From the NCBI GenBank assembly GCA_001574975.1, contig KQ965784.1:11712-75711 (forward strand): 64,000 nucleotides of DNA, in the 5' to 3' direction. Numbering within the stretch: position 1 is the first letter of the stretch; each line of letters opens with the position of its first letter. The translations under genes were made by a program, and so were the position numbers. Of this stretch, positions 1-11,832 are shown piece by piece. The notes below the pieces were generated by a model. The model saw only the letters and a list, made by a program, of their open reading frames with translations. It made no database searches and was not told where the DNA came from. The DNA is from Gonapodya prolifera JEL478 (taxonomy: Eukaryota; Monoblepharomycota; Monoblepharidomycetes; Monoblepharidales; Gonapodyaceae).

Positions 1-1625
1 TTCTGAGTGATAGATATAGCTTGAGTATGTGAATTGCTGGTTGATTCCATTTGGAAAGATCTTGTGACAGCAGAGGCTGCTAATATATGAGCTGATATGA
101 GTTGCACACAAAGTCATGAATAACTCAACGAGGAGTAGTCCAATTCAAACGAAACTTTTAAGTTGCAATATTGAATTAATTTACCGTTGAATAAATTTGA
201 GAACGATGCGTTATTGCGCTTTGATCTGTGTCATCACTCCCGAGATTGAAACCTTGTCAATCAAGATTGCGGTTCACTGAACGTTTGAAACGCAACAACA
301 GTGTGCGTCCCTAATAGATATAGTATTGAGGTATGTGTGCGCAAAATTAGAATCCCAGCATAGCATCTGCGTTTTGCAATCAGTTGAATACTGAGAGTAC
401 CAATTTGCTGAAGTTGCGTAAATAACTCCACGAGAAGCAGTCCAACTCAAGCGAAACTTTGAGGATGCAACATCAACAATAATGTGCAAAGATTGACGTT
501 GCTGAAGCCGCGATACTACACTTTGTTCGGCATCGTCGGCCCCATGAATTACATTTACGCCAGCAAAGATATCTTCTCACTCAGTGGTTGAAATTTAACG
601 AAAGTAAGCGGCCCTAAAAGATATAATAATGGAGTATGCGTCGGCAAAAATTGACATCTCTGAATAGCTTCTGAGCCTTGCAGTGAGCTAAAACAAGAGG
701 ATGCTGCTGCAGTCATCTACTGATGGAAATTGCACACAAAGCTGTGAATAACTCCACGAGGAGTAGTCCAATTCAAATGAAACTTTGAGGGTGCAATATC
801 ACATATATTGAGCGTAGAATTTCGCTGAGAACGCTTTGTTATTGCGTTTGGTCTGTGTCCCTGCTCCTGAAGTTGAAACCTTGTCAATCAAGATAGCGGC
901 TCACTGAGCGATTCAAATGTAGCAACAATGTGCGTCTCTGATAGATATAGCAATGAAGTATTCGTGCGCAATAATTTGGATACCAGAATAGCGTCTGCGT
1001 CTTGCAATAAGCTGAATACTGAGAGTACCAATTTTGCTGAAATTGTGTGAATAACTCCACGAGAAGCAGTTAAAATCAAGCGAAATTTCAAGGATGCAAC
1101 ATCAATTATAATGTGCAAAGATTGACATTGCTAAAACCGCGATATTGCGCTTCGTTCTGCGTCGTCGACCCCATAATTAAAATTTACACTGGCAATGATG
1201 TCTGCTCACTCAGTGTTTGAAATCCAACAAAGCATGCGGTCATGATAGACATTGCATGGAAGTATGTGTCTGCTGAAGATCTCATCTCTGCAGAGCTTCT
1301 GCGTCTTGCAATCAGCTGAATACTGAGAATAAAAATCTGCTGACACTTCTGTGAATAACTTGACGAGTAGTAGTCCAATCAAAGCAAAAATTCAAGGGTG
1401 CATTTAAAATTGTAATATGCAACGAGTGGTTGCGCTTGAATTGCGATATGTGGATTCGTTCTGCATTGCCGATCCCGTTTTCAAAATTACGCCAGGAGAG
1501 ATTGCTGCTCACTGAGTGATTCAATTAGGAAAGCAACGCGTTGCCTCAATAGATATTGTAATTGGGCGCGTGCCTGCTAAAAATCACGTCCCTGCCTAGC
1601 TTCTGAACNTTGCAGTCAGCTAAAA
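1..1625. repeat. Satellite-like tandem array of ~300-bp monomers in dimeric order
   Basis: A conserved segment that begins AATAACTC and continues with ACGAG, AGTCCAA and GAAACTTT recurs at about 119, 421, 747, 1050 and 1354. Neighbouring copies are 302, 326, 303 and 304 bp apart. Copies at 119 and 747 share GAGGAGTAGTCCAATTCAAA, while copies at 421 and 1050 share GAGAAGCAGT. The types therefore alternate, giving a higher-order period of about 628 bp. A second landmark, CCTTGTCAATCAAGAT followed by GTGCGTC and GATATAG, recurs at about 252 and 880, again 628 bp apart. The window starts inside the array, so its full length is unknown. There is no coding capacity beyond small chance frames. Base 1609 is an N. 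The structure is seen directly; any centromeric or subtelomeric role is speculation. Confidence 0.85.
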
Positions 1626-3260
1626 ACAGGGAAGGAAGTTTGGCATAATGCTACACAACCTAGGTGAGCTGCACAAGCCTGTAAACTGCAGGAACATGTA
1701 TATATCTGATCAAACATACATAATATGTTATAGCGCACACAGAACTCACCTGCAGGAACGTGACGCCAAACTTGGGGCACGCCCTGCAGGTGCACTCATC
1801 TAAATACATGACCACAGTAGTGGCACAGCACTTAACACCTCACACTATATATACCATGTCAATGGATGTCACCTGAGGCTATGGTGACACCTAGGTTGGG
1901 TAGCAGTGGGAGAGCATTTCTTTGGCAGCCAAACTTGGGGTAGCATTCCACTTTTCCCCCTTGCCTGCACTCAGAGTGTCACTATATCAGTGGTTTCTCA
2001 ACAAGGAGGACTCATCAACACTTAATAATTACAGTTTTGGGCTGGTCACATGCCACACAAAGAGTTAATCAACCCAACAGAAGAAAATTTGCCATCTCCT
2101 GGCATGAACATGTGGAGACATTCCACCACAGAATTCAGTGCACAAAAGAAAAGTTGAGACGGGCCGCAGGAGTGCAACTGTTGCACCACCCTCATGGGCA
2201 AAGGTCCTAATTGCACAAAGAAAAAATCTCCACATATCAGAGATGCAGCTTTTAAAAAGTGTTTTTGGGCCTTTTGGGTGAGAAAGAGCCTTTGACTGGT
2301 CTAGAAGGGGTGAAAAGGGGTGTTGTCAATAAAAATCTAGAACGAGGTTGGAATAATAAGACTCATGTTGACTGTCTTAGCATACATCTTTTTTGGGTAG
2401 GGGGAGGGGGGGAGAGACAGGAGTTACAAGTCAACACTTTCAAGTCCATCCTTTCAAATAAGATAGATGGGGCCTTTGCCCAAGGCTTGTCGGTGGTGGG
2501 CTAGCTAAATCTGCAATATGCTGCACATCCACATCAAAAACTGGAATTGTAGCTCCAAAGTTTGTTCCAATGTAAAAGCTGTTATTCTCTCCAAATTGAG
2601 TATTTGTCCACAAGGTTCATTGGTGTCAAGCTTTGTGTTGCTCCAGGGGTGATTCAAAATACTGCAGGCAGTGGGACAACACAGGTAAGGTGCTTATACT
2701 TTGGACATAAACATTTGCTTTTAATCCTCAGAATCAATAGATGAATTTGCTTCCTTGTGATTGGCTGTGGACAGACACAGGTGGGTAATCCATGTTGCAA
2801 TGCAGACAGACAGACTGACACAATGACCACCACACTGGACTGCTTTCCCTCATGCATGTAGGTGGCAATCACACTGTCATTTGCTTACACTCACTTCAAG
2901 CTTGCAATAAGTTGGTCTTCTAGAAGATAGAAGGGGCCCTCTCCCAAAACTCACCTGTTGGCTGTTGCTGGCTAGCTGTAATCTGTGCTGTGCTTGGATC
3001 AAAAACTGGGATGGTAGGTTATATTCCCAGAAATACATGAGGATATGAGTGTCCTCTGTCCAAGTGTCAAGTATTTTGTACATAATGGGTAGCCCATTAG
3101 TGCATATGTCAGTGACAGAGTAAAAGGGAGAACATGCTGGCGAAAGTCTCTGTGTGACCACTGCACCCCAGCAACAGACAGCAACAGATGGTCAACCCTT
3201 TCCTTCTCACACTTCTGTGTGGAGATGATGTGTTTGGTGCTGCCCTGACCTTAGCCCTGA
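1626..3260. other. CpG-poor region without a recognisable gene
   Basis: The longest frames are under 100 codons and match no family I know. A short motif, CCAAACTTGGGG, occurs twice (about 1768 and 1928), the first copy near CCTGCAGGTGC. CpG is scarce while TG and CA are common, as in the 19-31 kb block, so this is probably old repeat DNA. I see no transposase motif, RNA gene or clear exon chain. Confidence 0.5.
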
Positions 3261-4647
3261 GGCCCTAGTTGTAGTTTGCATACCCAGCAACAGCTCAACA
3301 ACAAGCATCTCCTTCCTAACTATATAATTGGCGACATTGACTCATGTTGTCTATCGCTTGTGTACAGCGGCACGTATGGTGTTGGAAGAATAAGACAAAA
3401 CAGAACCACTCACCTCCAGTTGGAGAGTTGCGTCTCAAGACCAATAATTTCAAATAGCAAGACTAACTGATAATTGATGACTTCATTCTGATGTTTGCAA
3501 TGTTACTGTTTTCGGAAGCAAAATCCAGGGGGCTGCGGTCAGGTTTGGGCGGGTGAACCCTTTTCGCGATGCGGAGACAAATGGAGAGAGACAAACAGAC
3601 AAACAGGCAGCAAATCAGACCGCTTCCCTCATGCACACAGACTAAAAGCTTCGCACTTTCGTTCGCTTTGCTCACTACTGACTCGCAATAACGCGGTCGG
3701 TCCCTTCTTGCTCCTCGAAGGCTCGAACACAGTACTGGATGTAACACAGACCATTATGTAAAGGAGGGAGAGAAGGAGAAGGAAAGAGAAAAGCACTTAT
3801 GTCTCTACATGACTTTGCGGATTCCGACCGCGGGACTTTAGTCGACCCCCCAAGCCATCACTGGCAGAGTTTTTCCCCGAGTCTCTGCCATCACAGACTG
3901 ATGCCCACACACCTAGCCACTGCCGCCGCCTCGCCATTTTTGACTCATGATCGCAGGCTTTGAGCCTCACCTCCATCCGCTGCAATAATATGGACTTTGG
4001 TGGCCGTCTGTTGAACTAACAGCGAATAGGAACATTCCGAAGTTATAGTCAGCAACCCGCACCAGGAAGTGACTTACTGGGTACTGCCGGAGTAATGTTA
4101 TAGACCCATTGAAGTCTCCCAGCGCAGCGGCGGGGGAGCACTGGGGGAGCCAAGGGTTCCATTTCGTATTCCCTCCCCCCCTTGTTTTTTCCTTCCTCCC
4201 TATGAGGGGCTCAGAACAAGCCTTACATCAACGGCGTAAAGGTCTTTGTGCTCCAGCAATTCCCTGAAAGTGAGTTGATGGCGCACGTGACCTTAGCACG
4301 GAGAAGGACCATTCTGTCCTGTACAATTGAACGCGAGGAAGAGCTCTTTTGCGCATACAACCATTGCGCTATAGTAGTGTTGCGGATGCCATTTATAGCT
4401 CAAAAATTGCAAGCTCTTGGTTAGAGTGCCTGGCAACGAAGAAAGCTTGAATAAGCGGTCTCTTGAATAAGAGCATATTTGTGGCAAACTCTGTTCCCGC
4501 TAATGCTGCTGCTGATGGAGAGGTGAAAAATGTGACTACATTGTCGTGGTGGTTCAAGCCTCCCTGGAATCGCCCTCGGTCATTACCTTGGAAATACACC
4601 GAGACTGGACCACCCATACTTGAATCACACCACTCCATCATCCTCCA
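3261..4647. other. Intergenic region upstream of the P-loop kinase gene
   Basis: Base composition shifts toward normal CpG from about 3.3 kb. Overlapping short frames occur on both strands (for example 3495-3761 plus and 4393-4641 minus), but none has a recognised domain or supporting exon structure. The last few hundred bases probably hold the promoter and 5' leader of the gene starting at 4648. Nothing more specific is supportable. Confidence 0.4.
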
Positions 4648-5878
4648 ATGGGAGGAGAGCAGTCAACGCGAAGGCATCCCATAAGAGTTTCGCCGCAGCA
4701 CGACCCGAAGACAGTCCTCATCGCCCTTCAGATCCTCTCCTGGCTCCATTCTCTCCGACCAGAATCTGGCGTGCGAAAACACGCCCCGCGACCACTTTAC
4801 GTGTGCATCTCCGGACCTCAAGGTATGAGTTTCGCTGCTGTTTTAAAGGCGATGTGTGGTTGTGTGGTTGTAAAGCTCGCCGTTCATCCACTTTGCGTCG
4901 ATAGGAGCTGGCAAGACCTCTCTGACGAACGGACTGCATCGTATCCTTTCCAGTCCACCCTTTTCCCTCAAACTCGCATTTTTATCCCTTGATGATGGTA
5001 AAGAATCTGGTGGCTCGTTAATCGGCCGATTTCACTCACACACCTTATGGATTCCAACCAACCAAACGAACCTTTTCAGTGTATCTATCGTACGAGGATC
5101 AATTAGCGCTATCGAAAGCGCACCCAGACAACCTACTCCTTCAGTTTCGGGGCGACCCAGGAACCCATGACCTCCCCCTTGCAATCTCGACATTCCAGGC
5201 TATCCAAGACAAGACATCACAAGCGCTCCGGAATCCGCGAACAGACGTCAAAGACCTTACCGTTTCGCTTCCGGCCTACGAGAAGTCTGCTCATCAAGGA
5301 CGTGGTGACCGAGCGCCCGAGTCGATGTGGCCTCGTGTCACATGTCCAGTTGACATTGTGATATTTGAGGGGTGGATGGCAGGATTTCGGGCTTTGGACG
5401 ATGACGAACTTTGTCAGGCTTATAAGGCTTCGTGCGACGACACAAATGGGCACTCCCGAAGATACCCGTTGGAGCACTTGTCAGTTCTCAACGAAGAACT
5501 GAAGGTGTACGAGAAAACACTCTGGAAATGGTTCGACTGTTTTGTTCACATTGATGCGGAGGACTACAACTTTTCGTATGTGTGGCGAAAGCAGGCGGAG
5601 GATGAGATGAAAGCGAAAGGGAAGGCCGGAATGACAGACGAACAGATCAAGGTGTGTGCGCGCTCATTGAGTGGATGATTACACCCCCTCATTCATCTGC
5701 CTTCATGCAGGACTTTGTCGATCGTTTCATGCCATTCAATGAACTTTGTTTACCTCGGCTGCGGCGCGAGGGCTTTTTTGGAAACAACTCGGGCAAAGTT
5801 GCAGATGGTTTTGAGGGCCGTCATCTCCAAGTTACCATAAATATTGCACGGAAAATGACGGGACACAGACTGATTTGA
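4648..5878 (+). CDS. TDA10: P-loop kinase of the TDA10 / D-glycerate 3-kinase-like family
   Basis: Four exons (4648-4822, 4905-4997, 5080-5651, 5711-5878) give 335 residues. The Walker A motif GPQGAGKTSLTNGL, at about residues 55-68, is rebuilt exactly across intron 1. Further family landmarks follow: LSLDDVYLSYEDQLAL; a GDPGTHDL loop; VDIVIFEGWMAGF, the Walker-B-like strand; and a C-terminal MPFNELCLPRLRREG segment. Length and motif order fit the yeast Tda10 (YGR205W) and plant glycerate kinase family, which have the phosphoribulokinase/uridine-kinase fold. Tda10 is a cytosolic ATP-binding protein whose physiological substrate is not firmly settled; plant GLYK makes 3-phosphoglycerate. The start is the first in-frame ATG of exon 1. 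The fold and family are secure; the substrate is inferred. Confidence 0.87.
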
Positions 5879-6030
5879 ATGTATCAAAGCACTTACTTAT
5901 TAGACAAACCCATTATACCCTTTATACTATAACTGATTCTTCTGGGGTGTTGGTGGTGGTGTTTGATTTTGGTGTAAAGTCGGTGAACCTCCCTGTTGCC
6001 CGGGGTTGCATTCGCATGCCTCGTCGTTAA

Positions 6031-9000
6031 ATGGAACTTTCTGCTCACATCGAACGATGTCCTCGGGATGCGTTTGTGACAATCAACTTGTCTGATGACG
6101 ATGGGGACTTGATTCCAGTGTCAATCGACATTGCTCGGGGGGATCTCATTGTTTCGGCAGTTCGGAGAGTCATTCTGGAAAATGACTTGCCAGATCATCT
6201 CATTGACGCACTCGTCGAGACAGTATCAGCGCTCGTCCGAGATTTGGGGGAGAAAACGGACACGAAGAACGGTGAGTGGTTTCAGTACATATGGGACGCT
6301 TTTCCGCGCTGAAGCGAGCACAACGTAAACTAGACCCAGAAGGCATTGACAACATCAATGCCGATGTTGATGTAAACGAAGCCGTCAACGAACTGGTGGG
6401 GACCTACTACCGTTTCACGGCGAGTTACAATACCTCGATCAAGGAAGTGAGTCGTGAGGACACGAAGCACCAAGTCCGTGCATAAAGTGACTCAGTTCGT
6501 GTCACCGCCTGTGAAGCCCGTGTTCCCGAAAGCATACCATACATTGGCAAGCTCGCCGCTACCCACGTTGTTCGATCGCCTCCTTCTTCACGAGCGACGA
6601 CTTGCTGAACGTGTCGATGAATTGTGGAACCAGAGGTTGTTCGCGTTGCGCGATCTTCAGCGCCGACACGCAGAGGAGGTGGAATCTGCGCAGCTGAAAC
6701 CATCCGGACAGTCTGGTTTAGGAATGACGCAAATACTGGGGAAGCATGTTGAGGTAAGCTGACCAAGAGACGCACAAAAACAGCTCAACCCTTTACTGGC
6801 GCAGTCTGGACACCGTTGCCCTGCATCGTTTGGTGGAAGCGTGACGTCGATTATTTTGGGCTAACCACGAATGTCATGCATTTCTTTTCAGGAGGTGGAG
6901 GTTGTGTACTCGACTTACACTTCAACTCTTCGCAGTACAACTGAGGAGCAACGTCGAGAATTCCGCGCTTTCGTTGAACTTCTCTACGACAGACACTCTG
7001 AGACCTTGCGGCAGCATCAGGAGGAGAAAGAGCACGCAAACCGTCGCTCAGGAACGTCTGAAGTATTATCTCCTGACCAAATGAAAATGCCCGATGGGAA
7101 AAGGGTTTTCGAAGACGCCTATATGGACTTCTATAAATCGAAAAGACGAGCGCGACCTCCTTTTGCGGAAAGCGGTGGCATGGAAAGAAGAAATTCTGAT
7201 GGCGGAATCGATACCTCAAAAAATGGGCTGAAGGGAGCAGAACGTTCCCGGGGATCCGGTCTGCAGGACGGGGTGCAGGTAAGTGATGAGGCCCGGAACG
7301 ATAGCCATCACAAAATAGCGAAGATCACACACACTAAAACCCTTCCTTTTTCAGTCGCTGGACTCAGATATCTTGAGCACTCCGGTAGCATTACAAGAGG
7401 ACAATCAGATGGCCCCGTCGGATAATGACCCAGAGAAAGTAAGCATGATCAAGGATTTGGTGGACATGGGGTTCGATAAGGATCTTTCTGAAGCTGCTCT
7501 AGAGTTAACGAAGAAGAATGCTGTGAGTCCTCATTTGAATGGGATGTGATTTTGATCTCGCCTCCAACTCAGTCTCTTTTTGAAGGAACAAGCGATTACA
7601 ATGATTCTCGAATCACCGGAACAAATCCGACAACATATTGCTCTTAAGATTTCGCTTAACCCCCCTCAATCGAAGATTGGAAGTAGCCTTGGAGTATCTG
7701 AGCGAACAGAGCCAAGTCTTCCCAAGGGACTGCATAGGTCCAACACCCTCCCTCAGAGGCACACCCAAGGGTCCACCACCACGGCATCATCATCACCACT
7801 TTCACGACGCCCATCCGCTTCCGTTGCCGTTGCTGCTACAACATCGACGTCGTTTCGCCAGTGGCGCCAGTCCCTATCGGCGCCTGCAAGTGGAGCACCG
7901 TCACCTTCTCAGTCCCCACAACCTTCTCAGATTCCTCAACCGCAGTCACTGCAACGGGGGTTCTCTCCGCTCGCTTTCCTGCAACGACCGACTCCTGGTT
8001 CTCCTCCATTTCAAGGACCGAATAGAAGCGGTGGGCCTCCTGGAAGTGTTGCTTCGGTAGGAACATTGGGGATCCAGGGTATCCGAAAACTTGGAGAAAT
8101 GATTGGCAAAGCAGTCGGAGCTCCTGAGAATGATGGAGATTCGGAGGATGGAAGGTAGGCTCATTTACTAGATACGACGACTCATGCGTGACCCATATGC
8201 AAGGTTAGATACGCTTCTTTGGGTGACGCTTTTACAGAACCCGAGTTTTCTGAAACATTCACCGTGTATCAAGGCACACAAGGTGATTCTGATGAAACAA
8301 TATCCGTAATTCATCCTAACGTATTTTCCTGTAGTGCGGACAATGTACAACATTCGACTCTTAGCACTGACACTCTCCAATCTTTTTCGACACCCGCGAG
8401 ATCCACATCAAGACCTTGCTGCACGAGCACAAACCGCTTCAAGTTTGTATGGCACAAAGCTTAATGCAATGATATTGTTGGTAACAAGAAAAGATTGGGA
8501 GAGATGGACGGTAAGGGCTGGAAAAACGCGGGTTGGTCGTAAATGTGAGCTTTCCATCATTGTGCACTACGTTTCGCAAGTTAACGGGGCATCGCGCATA
8601 CACTAGCAAACGCATTCATCGACAATTGCTCGCGATCCACGGAATTTCATTTCGAGAGCATTGAGAAGCAGCTAGAAAAATTTGCGGGAGAACTGGCCCC
8701 GAACAAGAACGAAGGGAAATTGCGAGTAGAGGAAGGCAAGTTCTATAACCTTCATGCATCTCATGATCCGTTTAAACCCATTCACCGCTAGGCGATTATT
8801 TTATCACCAAGCATTCTAACCTTCCTTTAATCCAAGTCGTTTTTCACCTCATTGTGGATGAAGACTGTGAGTTGGTGTGCACATTTCCCTTGATGGACAA
8901 CGTCTCCAAGGGTGAACATTTATTTCACCAAGCTTTAAAAAATGAGCTTACGACACGATCACCCGTTGTTACTGGCTATCGACATCTTCTCCGAACAGCA

Positions 9001-9330
9001 TACCGGCACGACGTTCAAAACCTAACGATTCCATTGCTCTTCCTCCCCGACCCTTCCGTATCTGGTGTGCGAAGCACCCAATATTCGTCTGCAGTAACCG
9101 ACCTCTCGATTCTTCTCCGTAGAGCTGAAGTTGTACTCAAAGCAACGAAGGGATTCATGATTGAAACGGGTCGCCAAGGGAGACATGCAAGCGGAACCGG
9201 AGGCGTCGATAAAGAAAGCCGAACATTACAGTTTTTGCTGCCATCAGGGACAAGTGGAGGTGGCTTCGTGTTTGGAGAAGAATCATTTAGCGCGATGAGG
9301 GACAAAGTTGCTGAGGTCTTTCCCGCGTAA
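6031..9330 (+). CDS. C12orf4-like protein (candidate FERRY-complex subunit homologue) with UBA-like motif
   Basis: Ten exons (6031-6271, 6319-6446, 6496-6753, 6892-7278, 7355-7522, 7586-8154, 8209-8282, 8335-8544, 8607-8735, 8792-9330) join in frame to 900 residues. The C-terminal third has the order I associate with the C12orf4/DUF2362 family: ETFTVYQGTQVRTMYNIRLL, SNAFIDNCSRSTEFHFESIE, GDYFITKHSNLP, RRAEVVLKATKGFM and SRTLQFLLP. Human C12orf4 is reported as a subunit of the FERRY Rab5 effector on early endosomes. The middle holds a charged coiled-coil stretch and then LVDMGFDKDLSEAALELTKK, which reads like a UBA helix pair. A Ser/Pro-rich linker (about 7660-8060) makes the protein longer than the animal one. 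The family call is from remembered motifs, so moderate; the exon chain is well supported. Intron 9 (8736-8791) is GC-AG. Confidence 0.62.
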
Positions 9331-9345
9331 CCTTACATAATTGTA

Positions 9346-11622
9346 TTAATGGCAAAAAAATGGAATTATCTGCAATTTCGACGTTATTCGTATCAATGCA
9401 AGATCTTGAATACCCCCTTCTTCTTTATCGCCGTGATTTGAACTCAAAATTTCTGGGAGAACAATGGGCCCAAGCAAGGTTTGAACAGTTTTTCGCAGCT
9501 CTTTGGCGAGCTTCCCGGCCACTGGCCACCGGGCAAGACCATAGCTCTCCAAGGCACCGAGCAAAATTGTCAACTCCGGAAGTAAGCTGAACCGTACGGC
9601 CTGGCATGCAACGAAAAACAGACTAAATGACCCAATAGGAGTACCGATATCTGTAACTCCTTCGGACGACGTCGATTGATTAACAAGAGCTAAAGATGAT
9701 GGGCCCGATTTACATGTGAAGAACACGAAAATCCGAGTATGATACTTACAAATGACAGCACGGACCATTGTGCTCATTTCGTTGCGGTTGTCTCCCACTC
9801 CAACGCAAAGCGCAGTGTCTGTGCATATATCGGACAAGGACAAGAGCTAAACAAACGCACAAACGCAATAAAGACATCTCATACATGTGATAAGATGAAA
9901 GTGAATGTAAAGGGGATTTCCTGGCGGAGGCGAGGATGTCTTGAGCATCGTCAACATTTCCATCAAGAAGGGATAAGTGGCGCTCTCTTTATTGCTGAAG
10001 TTCGGTGTGACAAAGCTTGTTGGCGAAAGTGCGCTCCTGGAAACATCGTTCCACATGGCTTCATAGTCCATTTCTGCATATCCTGGCAAGGCCTTAAACG
10101 AAAAGGATATATCACTTATGTACGACAAAATCTTGTGCGCGTAGACAAGGGAGGCAAAAGATCCACTGTTTGGTTTCGCGGGTTCTGGGTAGTCAGATGA
10201 GGTGTTTGACGTGCCCAATTCCCAGATTGTATCGGGACATGGATAAGGATATTGTCGCTGAGTCGCAACACGTCACATTGGGCCACAAACAGAGCCGTCA
10301 TGTTTCGACTCACCATCCATTCGTGGTGTAAATAAGGGTTTCTGTGCACGAGCGCTACAAAGTACTTGTCCATGATCCACAAACACCACATTGTCCTGAT
10401 CCTTGCTTCTCGTTCCAGCCAGGGCAAAGTTTCCATCAGTCTGACGTTGTCAAACCCAAGTTGCTTTGCGAGGGTGACTGCCATACCGAGGTAACGATCT
10501 GCCACGTCGATGCTTGGAATACCGACACCAGTGATGTAATACACTATGTGCAACATGGCTTGCACGGTGGACAGGTAGACGCGAGGGGAGTCGAGAGGGT
10601 TAAGAAGTGCCTTTGCCTTCTCATAGTAGACGTTTCCATAATCAGTGGCGGATGATGCGGAGAAGCTGGAGTTCAGCGAGCTGTGGGGTACGGAACAAGC
10701 GTACATCGCGAATACCAATTCCGGTGGTTGCTCGTTGAGCTTGGTGAGGAACGTTTGGCGGTGCACACAGGGCATTGTTGGGCTTCAACCCCGACACGAC
10801 ACAAAGGGTCAAATTTGGAGGCGGTCACAGGGAACACGGGGCTAACTCACGAAACATAATTGAAATATGCGCTCAAAATCTCCGCGTTGAATTCAGCCGT
10901 CCGCTGCACCACGTCATCACCGACGGGTGCTGCGGGTTGGAGGAAAGTATCGTCCCATATGAATGAAGTTTCATCGGGCGTGTCCAGTGGTTGAGCGAAG
11001 ATTGAGACCCCACTGTTGCCATAGTCGGCCCCCAATACGCCATTTCCAGTCGCGTCCACCGAAGGTCCCTCCGTTGAGGATGGCGGTGATTCCGAGTGTG
11101 ACGACCGTGTTGACGTATCCGAGTCGGGCGCCGAGACGGTGGTCTGCTCGGCGGTGGCGCCCGAGGCCGTCTTCCGCCGTTTCAAGACCTCCATAACATC
11201 GGAAGCGTTGGCATCCCCCGAGGTGACCGAGGTGAGTAGCTCTTCGAGACGGCGAAGTCGTTGGTATGTGGAGGAGGAGCTGCCTTTTGGAGGCTAGCGA
11301 TCCAGACAGGCGCCGAACGAAACGCACGAGTAGAAATTGAACGTCCAGTGCGTGCTAAAATGCCGCCGTCATGGCTCACCCCTCGCTTCTTAACAGTCCT
11401 GGTGTATTCGCAAGGCAGCGAGAGGTTGCGACACCTGCTGCACTGGGGCTGCAGATTATCGCAGCGTACTTTCCGGCTCGAGCATGCATCACAGGCTGAG
11501 TGCGCGGTGGGCCAAGAGCGGGATGAGATCGCAAACATGACACGTAACGACGGGCGACAAACACCTTTCGACGACTTTTTGCGCCCTCCGGATCCACCGT
11601 TGGTTGATGTTTCAAACTCCAT
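9346..11622 (-). CDS. Zn2Cys6 fungal transcription factor with middle homology region
   Basis: Seven exons on the minus strand (11622-11565, 11495-11380, 11293-10851, 10782-10314, 10257-9861, 9818-9750, 9650-9346) give 618 residues. Exon 2 carries the binuclear zinc cluster, CDACSSRKVRC followed by CSRC and C, with spacing C-X2-C-X6-C-X6-C-X2-C-X6-C. A basic linker (RTVKKRG) and a leucine-containing helix (QRLRRLEELL) follow, as in GAL4-type dimerising factors. Exons 3-4 encode the fungal-specific MHR domain: FNYVSPTMPCVHRQTFL, then YLGMAVTLAKQLGFDN and MWCLWIMDKYFVALVHRNP. It should bind DNA as a dimer in the nucleus; the target genes are unknown. Its stop lies only 15 bp from the stop of the convergent C12orf4-like gene, so their transcripts must overlap. 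The last two exons are less certain. Confidence 0.82.
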
Positions 11623-11832
11623 GGCAAGCGATTGGCAACGATACCATGTGTTGAGGGTGTGGATTGAGTCCAACCGCGAGTTAGGAAGGAGCAAGTTTAC
11701 CCGTTCAGCCGAACACAAAAATGGAAAAAGGTCAAACAATCATCGCATAAAATCGAGTGTGCCTCATCTACAAAAACAATATTCTAGTATGTATAAACCA
11801 TCTACCGCTCTTCCCCCCCATCCCCCCGCCCT

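Noticed and set aside
1-1625. CRISPR array for the regularly spaced repeats
   Set aside because: Monomers are about 300 bp and diverged throughout, without short identical repeats and unique spacers. The genome is eukaryotic.
4293-4641. Minus frame just upstream of the TDA10-like gene as a divergent gene
   Set aside because: It has no domain and no good initiator context, and it competes with two other frames of similar length.
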